From JBGTBQ01 sp041749275 (lineage in GTDB: Bacteria; Acidobacteriota; Blastocatellia; Pyrinomonadales; Pyrinomonadaceae): a DNA stretch of 19,476 nt. This document shows, one piece after another, positions 1 to 7,525 of the stretch (positions within the stretch are counted from its first letter, which is position 1; every line of letters begins with the position of its first letter). Position numbers and translations under genes: made by a program. The notes under the pieces are model-generated. The model had not been told where the DNA came from and searched no databases. It saw nothing but the letters and a program-made list of their open reading frames with translations. The stretch lies in NCBI GenBank assembly GCA_041749275.1, contig JBGTBQ010000238.1, forward strand, positions 1 to 19,476. The letters run 5' to 3'.

Positions 1-69
1 GAATGGCTGAGCATGGGGCCGCGGCACAGAGACGAAATCGGGCCGAGCAGAGGGAGAAAAATAGAGGGG

Positions 70-98
70 AAGCGTGGCATCCACGTCACGCTTTTATA
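70..98 (+). terminator. probable rho-independent terminator
   Basis: AAGCGTG (70-76) can pair with CACGCTT (87-93) across a 10-base loop, and the stem runs straight into TTTTATAT. An alternative inner stem CGTGG/CCACG (73-77 with 81-85) competes with it. The poor G+C content of the outer stem and the mixed T tract keep confidence moderate. It would end a plus-strand transcript coming from left of the window and insulate metK from it. Confidence 0.45.
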
Positions 99-210
99 TC
101 CTTTATTTGTCGCTGTTTAGCTCGATACCTGAATAGTTACAATATCTCGTTGGCGTCCGATAATATATATTATGTCCTAATCTTGTTTATATTGATCTAT
201 TTTGCAAGAC

Positions 211-239
211 TTGACAGCCTATGTATAGACTGTTAAATT
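211..239 (+). promoter_or_regulatory. sigma-70-type promoter of metK
   Basis: A perfect TTGACA (211-216) is followed by a 17-base spacer and TAAATT (234-239, four of six matches to the -10 consensus). The predicted transcription start is near 246, giving a leader of about 50 bases. It is the only strong promoter in front of metK and probably drives metK-ahcY together. Confidence 0.6.
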
Positions 240-298
240 ACGCGGTCTTTTCGCCGAAACCAGAATCAAGTTTGTAATGCTAAAGGAGTGTAAAAACA

Positions 299-1450
299 TT
301 GAGCCGACCTGGAAGTTACCTTTTCACCTCTGAGTCCGTAACAGAGGGGCACCCGGATAAAATTGCCGATCAAATTTCAGATGCAATTCTCGACGAAGCG
401 CTTGAGCATGATGAAAAAAGCAGAGTTGCCTGCGAAACATTAGTGACGACAGGCTTGGTTGTGTTGGCTGGCGAAATCACAACAAACGCTCAGATTGATT
501 TCTCACAAGTTGCACGTGAAACCATTCGAGAAATAGGTTATACAAGAGCAAAATTCGGTTTTGATTGTGACACTTGCAGCATATTAACGGCGATTGACAA
601 ACAATCCCCAGACATCGCACAGGGGGTTGATACGGGAGGAGCTGGTGACCAAGGATTGATGTTTGGTTATGCCTGTTCTGAAACAAAAGAATTGATGCCA
701 CTCCCGATTCAGATCGCCCACCAACTTTCACGTAGACTTGCGGAAACACGTAAAACAGGCAAGCTCCCATATCTACGCCCCGACGGTAAGTCTCAAGTCA
801 CGGTCGAATATCGCGATGGTAGACCATTCCGTATAGACGCTATTGTCATTTCGACACAGCACTCCCCTGATGTCACAAACAAAATTCTACATAATGAAAT
901 TACGGAAGAAGTGATCAAGAAAACAGTCTCTCCTGAACTCTTAGATAATAAGACAAAGTACCATATTAACCCGACAGGGCGCTTTGTAATTGGTGGCCCT
1001 CAAGGAGATGCTGGCCTCACCGGTCGTAAAATCATAGTTGATACCTATGGGGGATACGCACCACATGGGGGTGGTGCTTTTTCAGGTAAAGATCCCACTA
1101 AGGTTGACAGATCCGCGGCCTATATGGCCCGTTACATAGCAAAAAACATCGTCGCCGCCGGACTCGCTGAACGTTGTTTGGTTCAACTTGCATATGCTAT
1201 CGGTGTCGCCGAACCGGTTTCCGTGCTGGTCGATACTGGAAGTACAGGTCGGATTGGTGAAGATGCTCTTTCGAAGATTGTCCGGGATACTTTCCGACTT
1301 ACACCGGATGGCATCATGGAAACTCTCAATCTCCGCCGCCCAATTTATAGACGCACAGCCGCTTATGGGCACTTTGGCCGTGAAGAAGAAAGCTTTTCAT
1401 GGGAATCAACCGACATGGCTGAGAAACTGCGTGAAGCAGCCGGTATTTAG
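299..1450 (+). CDS. metK: S-adenosylmethionine synthetase
   Basis: Makes S-adenosylmethionine from methionine and ATP in the cytoplasm. The 383-residue product matches the family end to end: GHPDK (17-21) near the N-terminus, GAGDQG (114-119), and the phosphate-binding stretch GGGAFSGKDPTKVDRS (257-272), followed by the usual AKNIVAAGLAERC segment. The start is a TTG at 299, chosen because AAGGAG (283-288) sits 10 bases upstream and the product begins where homologues do; no ATG lies nearby. ahcY follows 43 bases later on the same strand, pairing the enzyme that makes SAM with the one that clears its by-product SAH. By eye its base composition (about 45% GC) is lower than that of the genes in the right half of the window. 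Identification is secure. Confidence 0.97.
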   Translation: MSRPGSYLFTSESVTEGHPDKIADQISDAILDEALEHDEKSRVACETLVTTGLVVLAGEITTNAQIDFSQVARETIREIGYTRAKFGFDCDTCSILTAIDKQSPDIAQGVDTGGAGDQGLMFGYACSETKELMPLPIQIAHQLSRRLAETRKTGKLPYLRPDGKSQVTVEYRDGRPFRIDAIVISTQHSPDVTNKILHNEITEEVIKKTVSPELLDNKTKYHINPTGRFVIGGPQGDAGLTGRKIIVDTYGGYAPHGGGAFSGKDPTKVDRSAAYMARYIAKNIVAAGLAERCLVQLAYAIGVAEPVSVLVDTGSTGRIGEDALSKIVRDTFRLTPDGIMETLNLRRPIYRRTAAYGHFGREEESFSWESTDMAEKLREAAGI

Positions 1451-1493
1451 ACCTGATTGGAAACGCTGAACCACGCTTAGTTAGGGGGACATA

Positions 1494-2771
1494 ATGAACG
1501 CTTTAGAGGCCGGAACCTTTGATATTAAGGACATCACACTCGCCGACAGTGGCAAGCAACGAATTGAATGGGCCGAACGCGAAATGCAGGTGTTACGGCT
1601 CATACGCCAAAGGTTTGAGCTTGAGAAGCCGCTTAGTGGGTTAAGGCTAGTTGCTTGTGCACATGTTACAACGGAGACCGCTAATCTTGTCCGCACATTA
1701 CAGGCCGCCGGGGCTGAGACGATAGTTATAGCGTCCAACCCGCTCTCAACACAGGACGATGTAGCCGCGGCCCTAGTAAAGCACTGGGGTGTTCCGGTAT
1801 ACGCGATCAAAGGCGAGTCTACTGAAACCTACAACTTGCATGTCCGTCATGCACTGGATTCCAAGCCCAACCTGATTATCGATGATGGCTCGGATGTAGT
1901 TGCAACCCTCATCAAAGAGCGTGGAAAGCAGAAAGAGGAAATTATCGGATCTACGGAGGAGACCACCACGGGCATCGTCCGTCTTCAGGCCATGGAGCGT
2001 GACGGCGTTCTGAACTTCCCTGCGATTGCGGTTAACGATGCACAGACCAAACACTTTTTCGACAACCGATACGGGACAGGCCAATCAACACTTGACGGGA
2101 TCATACGCGCGACCAATCTACTTCTGGCTGGACGCACCATCGTCGTCGTCGGTTATGGGTGGTGCGGAAAAGGGGTTGCGATGCGAGCGCGAGGGATGGG
2201 TGCAAGCGTCGTCGTGACGGAAATTAATCCGATCAAGGCCGTCGAGGCTGTAATGGATGGTTTTCGCGTGATGCGGATTGATGACGCCGCCAGTCTTGGC
2301 GATATCTTCATAACCGTCACGGGCAATCGCCACGTGATCGATGCTTCTCATTTCTCTCAGATGAAGGATGGCGCGGTCGTCTGCAATAGCGGCCACTTTG
2401 ATCTGGAGTTAAACCTCAAGTCTTTGAAGGAGATGAGTGCCCCTCCGCAAATATTGAGACCGCTCGTGGAAGAATATCGCTTGGAAAAGAATGGAGTCCG
2501 GATCATCGTTCTTGGCGAAGGACGCCTCATCAACCTCGCCGCCGCGGAAGGGCATCCGGCGAGCGTCATGGATATGAGTTTCGCTAATCAGGCTCTTTCC
2601 GTGGAGTATCTGGTCCAAAACCAAGGAAAACTCAGTCCGGGAGTCCATACTCTTCCAGAAGTCGTTGATACGGAGATCGCCAATCTTAAGCTCCACGCTT
2701 TGGGAGTCAAGATTGATACGCTGACTTCAGAACAGGTTGAGTATATGTCAAGTTGGCAGACGGGAACCTAG
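1494..2771 (+). CDS. ahcY: adenosylhomocysteinase (SAH hydrolase)
   Basis: Reversibly hydrolyses S-adenosylhomocysteine to adenosine and homocysteine using bound NAD, completing the methyl cycle begun by metK. Visible family residues include His57 (AHVTTETANL), DDGSD (130-134), the EETTTG segment (155-160), and NDAQTKHFFDNRYGTGQS (181-198), which carries the catalytic Lys186, Asp190 and Asn191. The Rossmann motif GYGWCGKG (220-227) is followed by Glu243, which should bind the NAD ribose. At 425 residues with a C-terminus ending ...YMSSWQTGT, this is the shorter archaeal/bacterial form, without the longer insertion and KxxxxYRY tail of the proteobacterial and eukaryotic enzymes. A purine-rich GGGGGA stretch just upstream serves as the ribosome site for ATG 1494. 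It converges on lptFG with only 22 bases between the stops and no visible terminator. Confidence 0.97.
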   Translation: MNALEAGTFDIKDITLADSGKQRIEWAEREMQVLRLIRQRFELEKPLSGLRLVACAHVTTETANLVRTLQAAGAETIVIASNPLSTQDDVAAALVKHWGVPVYAIKGESTETYNLHVRHALDSKPNLIIDDGSDVVATLIKERGKQKEEIIGSTEETTTGIVRLQAMERDGVLNFPAIAVNDAQTKHFFDNRYGTGQSTLDGIIRATNLLLAGRTIVVVGYGWCGKGVAMRARGMGASVVVTEINPIKAVEAVMDGFRVMRIDDAASLGDIFITVTGNRHVIDASHFSQMKDGAVVCNSGHFDLELNLKSLKEMSAPPQILRPLVEEYRLEKNGVRIIVLGEGRLINLAAAEGHPASVMDMSFANQALSVEYLVQNQGKLSPGVHTLPEVVDTEIANLKLHALGVKIDTLTSEQVEYMSSWQTGT

Positions 2772-2793
2772 AATTTTCGTGATTCCTCGCCTT

Positions 2794-5094
2794 CTAAGTT
2801 TGTACCCTAAATAACAGGTAGACGCCAACGACGGAATAAAGAAATGGAGGCACCCAGACTGCAATCTTCGCAGGTAAAAACCCCTCTGTCCCCAGATGCC
2901 CGAACACACTGACCGTACCCCAGTAAAAGAGACCCAAAAAGACCGCGCTACAAAGCGCTATTACCGTACTACGTTTGCTGAAGGCAAGTGCCGCTGGGGC
3001 GCCAACTAAGACCATGACTAATGGGTCCAGCAGGCTGGCGCGTTTTCGTTCCAGCGCAACAGCCAGTCCCGCGAGGTCGACCTCGCGGGACTTAAGCGTT
3101 TTTATGTAAGCGCTTAAGTCCTTGCTGTCCATTTCTAATGGATTGTTAAGTGATGGCTTAAACGTCTCGGATCTCACCCCCTCCAGAGGAACCGTGGCTT
3201 GGTACGAAGAAACGATCTTCCCTTCTCCGATCTCCAAAACCTTTGTTTCCTGAAGGATTAGGGCAGATGTTGGGGTGGGCCAAGTACCACGCTTACTCCA
3301 CCACCCACGAGTCAAATGGATTCCACGGTCGTCAAACTCGAAAACAACAGGCTCGTCTAAATAACCATTGCCGTCAAATGTGTATGCATAAACACGTTTC
3401 GTGCTTTCTATGGCTAACCATTGTCTCCCGTCTACTCCCCCCGTGCGTGATGGGCCACCTCTGATTTGCGCCCTCAACAGGTTTTGACGCTTATTGGCTT
3501 GAGGCATTACTCTCTCCTGTAACATCCAAAAACCGGTCGAAACGATTATGGCAAATAGGAATGCCGGCATGATAATACGGTAGATGCTCTGTCCGCTTCC
3601 CCACCATGCCACAATTTCGCTGCGCCGCATCATCAACGAATAAGTAATCAGGATAGTTAGTAACATGCTCATTGGAGCGACCGTAACGCTCACCAGTGGC
3701 AAGAGGAACAGCAGGTATTTGCCGATCAGTCCGCCGCTTGCGGAGTTAATAACGATAAAGCGTAGAAGTTCAAACAGGGTGAAGACTAAGAAGATAATGG
3801 TGAGGACAATAAAAGTACCTGTAAAGTAGCGTGCTAGATCAGACAGAACACTTCTGTTTAAAAGTCCTTTGATTAGACCTCTATTCCAAATAGAGTTTGA
3901 CTTCTCGGATACTCCAAATTTCCTGCTAATTTTTATCGGACGCGGGACGGATAATTTAAGACCCGAAATATGTGTTCGTAAGAGAAAGATGCCTAACATA
4001 ACTGTCAAAACAAAGGGAGACCATAGCGCTATGATGGGTGAGACCGCCCCCCCACGTGCCAATTGCTCACCTGCCAGAGAAATTAAATAATACAGAAGCA
4101 TGGCTGATAAAGACAGGCCAACTCCAATGGCTCTACCTCCCCTACGTACACGCAAGCCCATCCCTGCCCCCAGTAGCGCTAATGCTAAAGGGGCAAAGCT
4201 GAGAGTGAGTCTTTTATGCAGCGCGGTTTGAGCGAGCAACTCCTTTCCAGCGCCCTCTCCTTTCCTCGACCATTCTAATAACTGCCGCCAATCCATTTCA
4301 TCCGGCTCTGCTTCACGTTCTTTGACACGCTTGATGAGTGAAGTACGCACCGAACTAAGACGATCATCCCGCAGACGTAGATGTGTCGAATGTTCGGTCG
4401 TGATGGCGCCTCTTTCGGGCAGGTGTGAGACACCTCCGGACGGCAAAGTCGTCACCTTCGCGTCTTCGAGTACAAGTTCCGTCTGGTCTCCCGCTGTATC
4501 AATACGCCCGGATTTCGCCGTCACGAGCCTTAGAGGCCCGTCACTATCCTGCCAATATATAAACACCCTGCCCCACTGCCCCGTCTCATGGTCTCCATCT
4601 CTCACATAAATCACCTTACCGGGCAGTTCCGTGTAAAAACTCCGGGGTTCAACCGGTGATTCGAGCCTTTGTATTGCGGCCCTCAGTGCCGTGTCCCTCA
4701 AGCCCACGGCTGCCATAGGAGCTACTTTAAAAGCCACATAGAGCGCCATTGCACTCACTACCACACCCATGATCAAGACCGGTGTAAGAACTCGAAGGGT
4801 CCCGATCCCAGCCGCACGTATCGCAGTCAACTCACTATCACTGCCAAGCCTGCAAAAGCCTGTGGCGGTGCCTACCAGCACCGCCATCGGCAAAGTAAAG
4901 ATCAGAACGCTGGGCAAAAGATATGTGGTGACCTCCAGGGCGAGTGCAAAGGGCGCCCGCGCGGCGCCCATGATTTCCGCAAACCTCGAAAATTGTTGAG
5001 CCAGGAGCACAAACGTGAGGATAAACAATGAAAGCATTGCATATGGAAGCAAAGCGCCAATGATATATCTCTCTATGTGCCTATTTCTGAACAC
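2794..5094 (-). CDS. fused LptF-LptG LPS-export permease
   Basis: Inner-membrane permease of the LptB2FG ABC transporter, which extracts lipopolysaccharide and passes it to LptC/LptA. The 766-residue chain holds two complete YjgP/YjgQ units in tandem. Unit 1 (about 1-375) has three membrane helices near 13-36, 55-80 and 100-125, a periplasmic beta domain, then three helices near 295-372. Unit 2 (about 415-766) repeats this, with helices near 420-447, 460-488, 505-525 and then three between 688 and 762. Each unit keeps the cytoplasmic coupling-helix motif (SELTAIRAAG 87-96; SEIVAWWGSG 492-501), the second diverged. LptF and LptG are usually separate proteins of about 360 residues, so this is a head-to-tail fusion joined by a basic linker (about 376-415). 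The start is GTG at 5094. recO ends 19 bases upstream, so it is the last gene of the minus-strand cluster. No ATPase (LptB) is present. Which half corresponds to LptF or LptG cannot be decided by eye. Confidence 0.9.
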   Translation of the reverse strand: MFRNRHIERYIIGALLPYAMLSLFILTFVLLAQQFSRFAEIMGAARAPFALALEVTTYLLPSVLIFTLPMAVLVGTATGFCRLGSDSELTAIRAAGIGTLRVLTPVLIMGVVVSAMALYVAFKVAPMAAVGLRDTALRAAIQRLESPVEPRSFYTELPGKVIYVRDGDHETGQWGRVFIYWQDSDGPLRLVTAKSGRIDTAGDQTELVLEDAKVTTLPSGGVSHLPERGAITTEHSTHLRLRDDRLSSVRTSLIKRVKEREAEPDEMDWRQLLEWSRKGEGAGKELLAQTALHKRLTLSFAPLALALLGAGMGLRVRRGGRAIGVGLSLSAMLLYYLISLAGEQLARGGAVSPIIALWSPFVLTVMLGIFLLRTHISGLKLSVPRPIKISRKFGVSEKSNSIWNRGLIKGLLNRSVLSDLARYFTGTFIVLTIIFLVFTLFELLRFIVINSASGGLIGKYLLFLLPLVSVTVAPMSMLLTILITYSLMMRRSEIVAWWGSGQSIYRIIMPAFLFAIIVSTGFWMLQERVMPQANKRQNLLRAQIRGGPSRTGGVDGRQWLAIESTKRVYAYTFDGNGYLDEPVVFEFDDRGIHLTRGWWSKRGTWPTPTSALILQETKVLEIGEGKIVSSYQATVPLEGVRSETFKPSLNNPLEMDSKDLSAYIKTLKSREVDLAGLAVALERKRASLLDPLVMVLVGAPAALAFSKRSTVIALCSAVFLGLFYWGTVSVFGHLGTEGFLPAKIAVWVPPFLYSVVGVYLLFRVQT

Positions 5095-5113
5095 TTATTT
5101 TTATCCAGGCTGG

Positions 5114-5902
5114 TTAAGGCTTTACAATCCAATCGGGTCCCGCTTTTGGAGTGTTTTCCCAATGAAGTTTGTTAGAGCCGGGCTGCTTTTCCAATGCGCG
5201 GAGGGTCAAACGTGTCGCTAAACCGGAGAGGTTTTGACGGTGGGCAGGCGGGAGTAAACGGAAACTTTGCGCCCACTCCAAGGGCCGTAAATGATTCATC
5301 GCACAGATTTGTACGTGCAGCGCCGGATCTAACGCAACGATAATCCCCGCATCGCAAGAGCTACATCGCAGCGCCCCTTCAGCCGTCATATTTACAGATT
5401 CTATTCCTGTCCCGATGGCGCGTCCACAACCACTACACGCTTTCAGGTCCGGCAAAAAGCCCGTCAACTTAAGAACCCAAAGTTCGAAGTATGGATGAAT
5501 GTCCGCTGCACAATCCGGTTTAGCGCTGATCGCTTCCAGACAGGCCACGATCAGCCTGAATAGTTTTTCGTCTGGCTGATGTGGCGGCGAGAAGTCAATA
5601 ATCAACTGGCCGAAATGTTCAAGTATCGCTATAACTTCTGGCTTCCGGGAAAGCGTGAAGTAAGATGTGATAATTTCAGCACTCTTTATAGTTACAAGGT
5701 CTCTCCCTTCTTTCGCGAAAAAAGAAAGGGTTGAGTGCGTAAAAGGTTCCAAACTCGCCCCAAACCGACTTTTCAAACGCCTTGCCCCGCGAGCCACACC
5801 ACGAACCGTCCCTTCGCTCTTCGTCAAAGAAACAATTATTTTGTCAGCTTCCGAAAGTCTGTATGCCCTTAAAATGATCGCTTCCGTCTCGAACGTGCTC
5901 AT
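5114..5902 (-). CDS. recO: DNA repair protein RecO
   Basis: Recombination mediator that with RecR (and RecF) loads RecA onto SSB-coated single-stranded DNA and anneals complementary strands. The N-terminal OB fold is clear (TEAIILRAYRLSEADKIIV, then GVARGARRLKSRFGASLEPF), as is the four-cysteine zinc site C156, C159, C180, C183 (CSGCG ... CSSCD). Length 262 is normal. ATG 5902 is the standard family start; the upstream sequence has only a weak AGAG ribosome site, and the gene begins 12 bases after the small membrane-protein gene, which suggests readthrough or coupling. It lies between small membrane genes and lptFG on one strand. Confidence 0.93.
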   Translation of the reverse strand: MSTFETEAIILRAYRLSEADKIIVSLTKSEGTVRGVARGARRLKSRFGASLEPFTHSTLSFFAKEGRDLVTIKSAEIITSYFTLSRKPEVIAILEHFGQLIIDFSPPHQPDEKLFRLIVACLEAISAKPDCAADIHPYFELWVLKLTGFLPDLKACSGCGRAIGTGIESVNMTAEGALRCSSCDAGIIVALDPALHVQICAMNHLRPLEWAQSFRLLPPAHRQNLSGLATRLTLRALEKQPGSNKLHWENTPKAGPDWIVKP

Positions 5903-5914
5903 AATGCTGTTACT

Positions 5915-6082
5915 CTAAGGGATTATATAGAGAAGCCATGCCAGAACTAGTCCCCCTCCTACAAATTCAGCGAATACTTTCAAACCATATCGAATACGGT
6001 CTTTAAACTCTCTTCGCCCAGTTACTCCGAAAACCACCGCGACCGCCATCGCGAAGACAAACATTAGTAAAAAGTGGCTCAA
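5915..6082 (-). CDS. 55-residue two-helix membrane protein, unknown function
   Basis: A short gene read from a TTG at 6082-6080 to TAG at 5917-5915. Its start overlaps the stop of the upstream gene in the sequence TCTTGA (upstream stop TGA 6081-6079), and a strong GGGAGG lies about five bases before the TTG, inside the end of the upstream gene. This indicates translational coupling. The product begins MSHFLLMFVFAMAVAVVFGV (first membrane helix), has a charged loop GRREFKDRIRYG, and ends in a second helix FVGGGLVLAWLLYIIP. The frame fills the gap between its neighbours exactly (recO starts 12 bases on). I do not recognise a family. Both helices with a basic loop suggest an N-out/C-out hairpin in the inner membrane with the loop inside. 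Confidence 0.7.
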   Translation of the reverse strand: MSHFLLMFVFAMAVAVVFGVTGRREFKDRIRYGLKVFAEFVGGGLVLAWLLYIIP

Positions 6083-6474
6083 GACTTCCTCCCTGCCGCC
6101 GTGTCAAAGGCATCCAACATCAAGTAATAGTTCAACAGTCCAGACGCTACCAAAAATATGTTGCCATATTCGGAAAACTGCAACATAGGGCTATCTTGGA
6201 TAGCGACGCCGGCATAACCAGCGACGATAAAGAGAAGCCCGTTTCCAACATTACAAAACCAGAAAATTCTGGAAAGAATCCCCGCATCCAATGTCGAAAG
6301 AAAATAAAGGTGCCCACCCAAATAAGCCCCAGTGAAAAAGAGACCCCATACCATTAAGCCAAGCAAAAGTCCCTGCATAACAAGCCCCAGTGATATATGC
6401 CCCAACCCTGGAAAGAGCCATGCTAGAATGGCTGTCCTCAATGCCCTGAAATTGCCCCCTCTTAAATCCATCAC
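6079..6474 (-). CDS. small polytopic membrane protein, TM2/DUF6677-like
   Basis: A 131-residue integral membrane protein. An amphipathic N-terminus leads into AILAWLFPGLGHISLGLVMQG, which has the P-G-x-G-H/Q pattern of TM2-like domains. Further hydrophobic segments lie near 36-52, 66-90 and 104-120, and the tail EYGNIFLVASGLLNYYLMLD is highly patterned. From memory this resembles the DUF6677 group seen in Acidobacteria-like genomes, but the family name is unconfirmed. GTG 6474 is favoured as start: AAGGAAG lies seven bases upstream, and an ATG follows immediately at 6471. It begins 21 bases after the FmdE-family gene and its stop overlaps the TTG start of the 55-residue gene, so it belongs to the same transcript. 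Function unknown. Confidence 0.75.
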   Translation of the reverse strand: MMDLRGGNFRALRTAILAWLFPGLGHISLGLVMQGLLLGLMVWGLFFTGAYLGGHLYFLSTLDAGILSRIFWFCNVGNGLLFIVAGYAGVAIQDSPMLQFSEYGNIFLVASGLLNYYLMLDAFDTAAGRKS

Positions 6475-6495
6475 TAATAATCTTCCTTGAAAAAT

Positions 6496-7104
6496 TTAAG
6501 ATACCTTGTCGTCGTTATCGGACGCGATTAGGTAGTAACTCCCATATGCACAGGAGCGACAAAGCGTCGCACCCGATGCTTCTACTTCTCTCCCATCATT
6601 AACGCTTTCGAGACATCTGCTACAACTCACACGTGATCTCGGTCGCCCCGGCAAATCCATTTCACTCACTCCGACGGAAACACTCTCTACTTTGAATAGC
6701 TCATTCTCCCCAGCCTCTCTGTATGTCAACATTTGACGCTTCCGTCGTTCAGGTATATCTCGAAATCTGAGATCAGCCAACTCGCGAGACGCATCCAGAG
6801 CCACAACTCTCACTGCTTTATTCTCATCGAGATTTAAAAAAGTGGCGGCAACTTTTCCCAGATCAACGAACTTCAGACTCCTCCGCCCCAGCCTTACTCC
6901 CGTAACCGCGCTGACGGCATCCGTCATACAGCGGTCTATCTCAACCCACACCAGCAGCTTTTTTCTGTCCGCCCCCCTCGGGTCACAAATACCAATCAAG
7001 CGACAGCCAACCAACGCCATCCGCACACCCAGAAGTTGCCCCGGACAGAGATGACCGTGAAGTCGTTCACACTCGAGCAATAATGAGTCGAGAGACGGTA
7101 ACAT
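6496..7104 (-). CDS. FmdE-family protein with C-terminal zinc ribbon
   Basis: A 202-residue protein with the signature of the FmdE family (named after formylmethanofuran dehydrogenase subunit E of methanogens, but widespread and mostly uncharacterised in bacteria). HGHLCPGQLLGVRMA lies at 16-30, with the metal-type H-x-H-x-C-P-G motif. It is followed by EIDRCMTDAVSAVTG (55-69) with Cys59 and by LKFVDLGKVAA (77-87). The C-terminal quarter carries two CxxC pairs, C161/C164 and C182/C185, forming a zinc ribbon. No catalytic role can be assigned; a metal- or molybdopterin-related function is only suggested by the family. It heads the minus-strand cluster that continues with two membrane proteins, recO and lptFG. 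No clear Shine-Dalgarno precedes ATG 7104, and a promoter-like pair lies very close to it. Confidence 0.8.
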   Translation of the reverse strand: MLPSLDSLLLECERLHGHLCPGQLLGVRMALVGCRLIGICDPRGADRKKLLVWVEIDRCMTDAVSAVTGVRLGRRSLKFVDLGKVAATFLNLDENKAVRVVALDASRELADLRFRDIPERRKRQMLTYREAGENELFKVESVSVGVSEMDLPGRPRSRVSCSRCLESVNDGREVEASGATLCRSCAYGSYYLIASDNDDKVS

Positions 7105-7106
7105 GT

Positions 7107-7136
7107 CTTATAGTTTATTCTTAACTGACAGGTCAA
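7107..7136 (-). promoter_or_regulatory. possible promoter of the FmdE-recO-lptFG cluster
   Basis: On the minus strand TTGACC (7136-7131) is followed by an 18-base spacer and TATAAG (7112-7107), only two bases before ATG 7104. A transcript from here would start at or just inside the annotated start codon. Either the mRNA is leaderless, the true start is the in-frame TTG nine codons in, or the match is chance. Confidence 0.35.
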
Positions 7137-7237
7137 TGACCATCATCAGTTCCCCCACGAGACTTGATGTTTCATGTGAGATTTGTCGTCGCGCCGACAC
7201 CTGACAAAGACCTTTAATAAACGCCGTCCCCTAAATG

Positions 7238-7486
7238 CTAGTAGAGCAAGAATGTCTCCCTATCCCTTTGGAATTGTTCCAAGCCCCGCTGCCAATCCGC
7301 TTTGATTTCAGCGAGTGACTTCCCTTCTTCGACAGCCGTGCGTAACAGACCAACCCGACTCTTGCGCCCTTAATTGACTCCAGCAAATCCACATGGGGAA
7401 CTGAAGACCAGAGTCATTCTTGGCATCGAAACTTTTTGCTCTTCAATGTATGCACTCACTTTATCAGCCCCCGCCATAGCTAATGC
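7238..7486 (-). pseudogene. decayed C-terminal remnant of a NamZ/DUF1343-type exo-muramidase
   Basis: In one minus-strand frame, from about 7486 to the stop at 7240-7238, two pieces resemble the family that trims N-acetylmuramic acid from peptidoglycan fragments. The first piece (ADKVSAYIEEQ...MPRMTLVFSSP...GVN) recalls the segment around the LPGVRF-FTP region. After an in-frame TAA (7372-7370), the second piece reads GLLRTAVEEGKSLAEIKADW then LEQFQRDRETFLLY and stops, which is the typical C-terminus (W..L..F...R..YLLY). The 100 or more residues expected between them, and the whole N-terminal part, are missing. The rest of the 7105-7525 gap shows no other coding signal. The identification rests on remembered family patterns. 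Confidence 0.55.
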
Positions 7487-7525
7487 TTAACCTTTAAAGT
7501 AATTTATCCGCACGCGGAGGGTAAC

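Larger units (their letters stand above)
1..298. other. non-coding region upstream of metK
   Basis: No gene is supported here. The left part (1-69) may be the tail or flank of something outside the window. It is followed by a terminator-like hairpin (70-98), an AT-rich stretch (about 95-210) with no recognisable coding signal, a sigma-70-type promoter (211-239) and a leader of roughly 50 bases up to the metK start. A 77-codon open frame (3-236) crosses all of these signals and is not believed. Confidence 0.5.

Noticed and set aside
3..236. A 77-codon plus-strand open frame before metK
   Set aside because: It runs through a terminator hairpin and the metK -35 element, has no ribosome site, changes abruptly from charged to hydrophobic residues and resembles no protein I know.
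1451..1493. SAH riboswitch in front of ahcY
   Set aside because: The gap is only 43 bases and shows no pseudoknot-like core; ahcY is probably read from the metK promoter.
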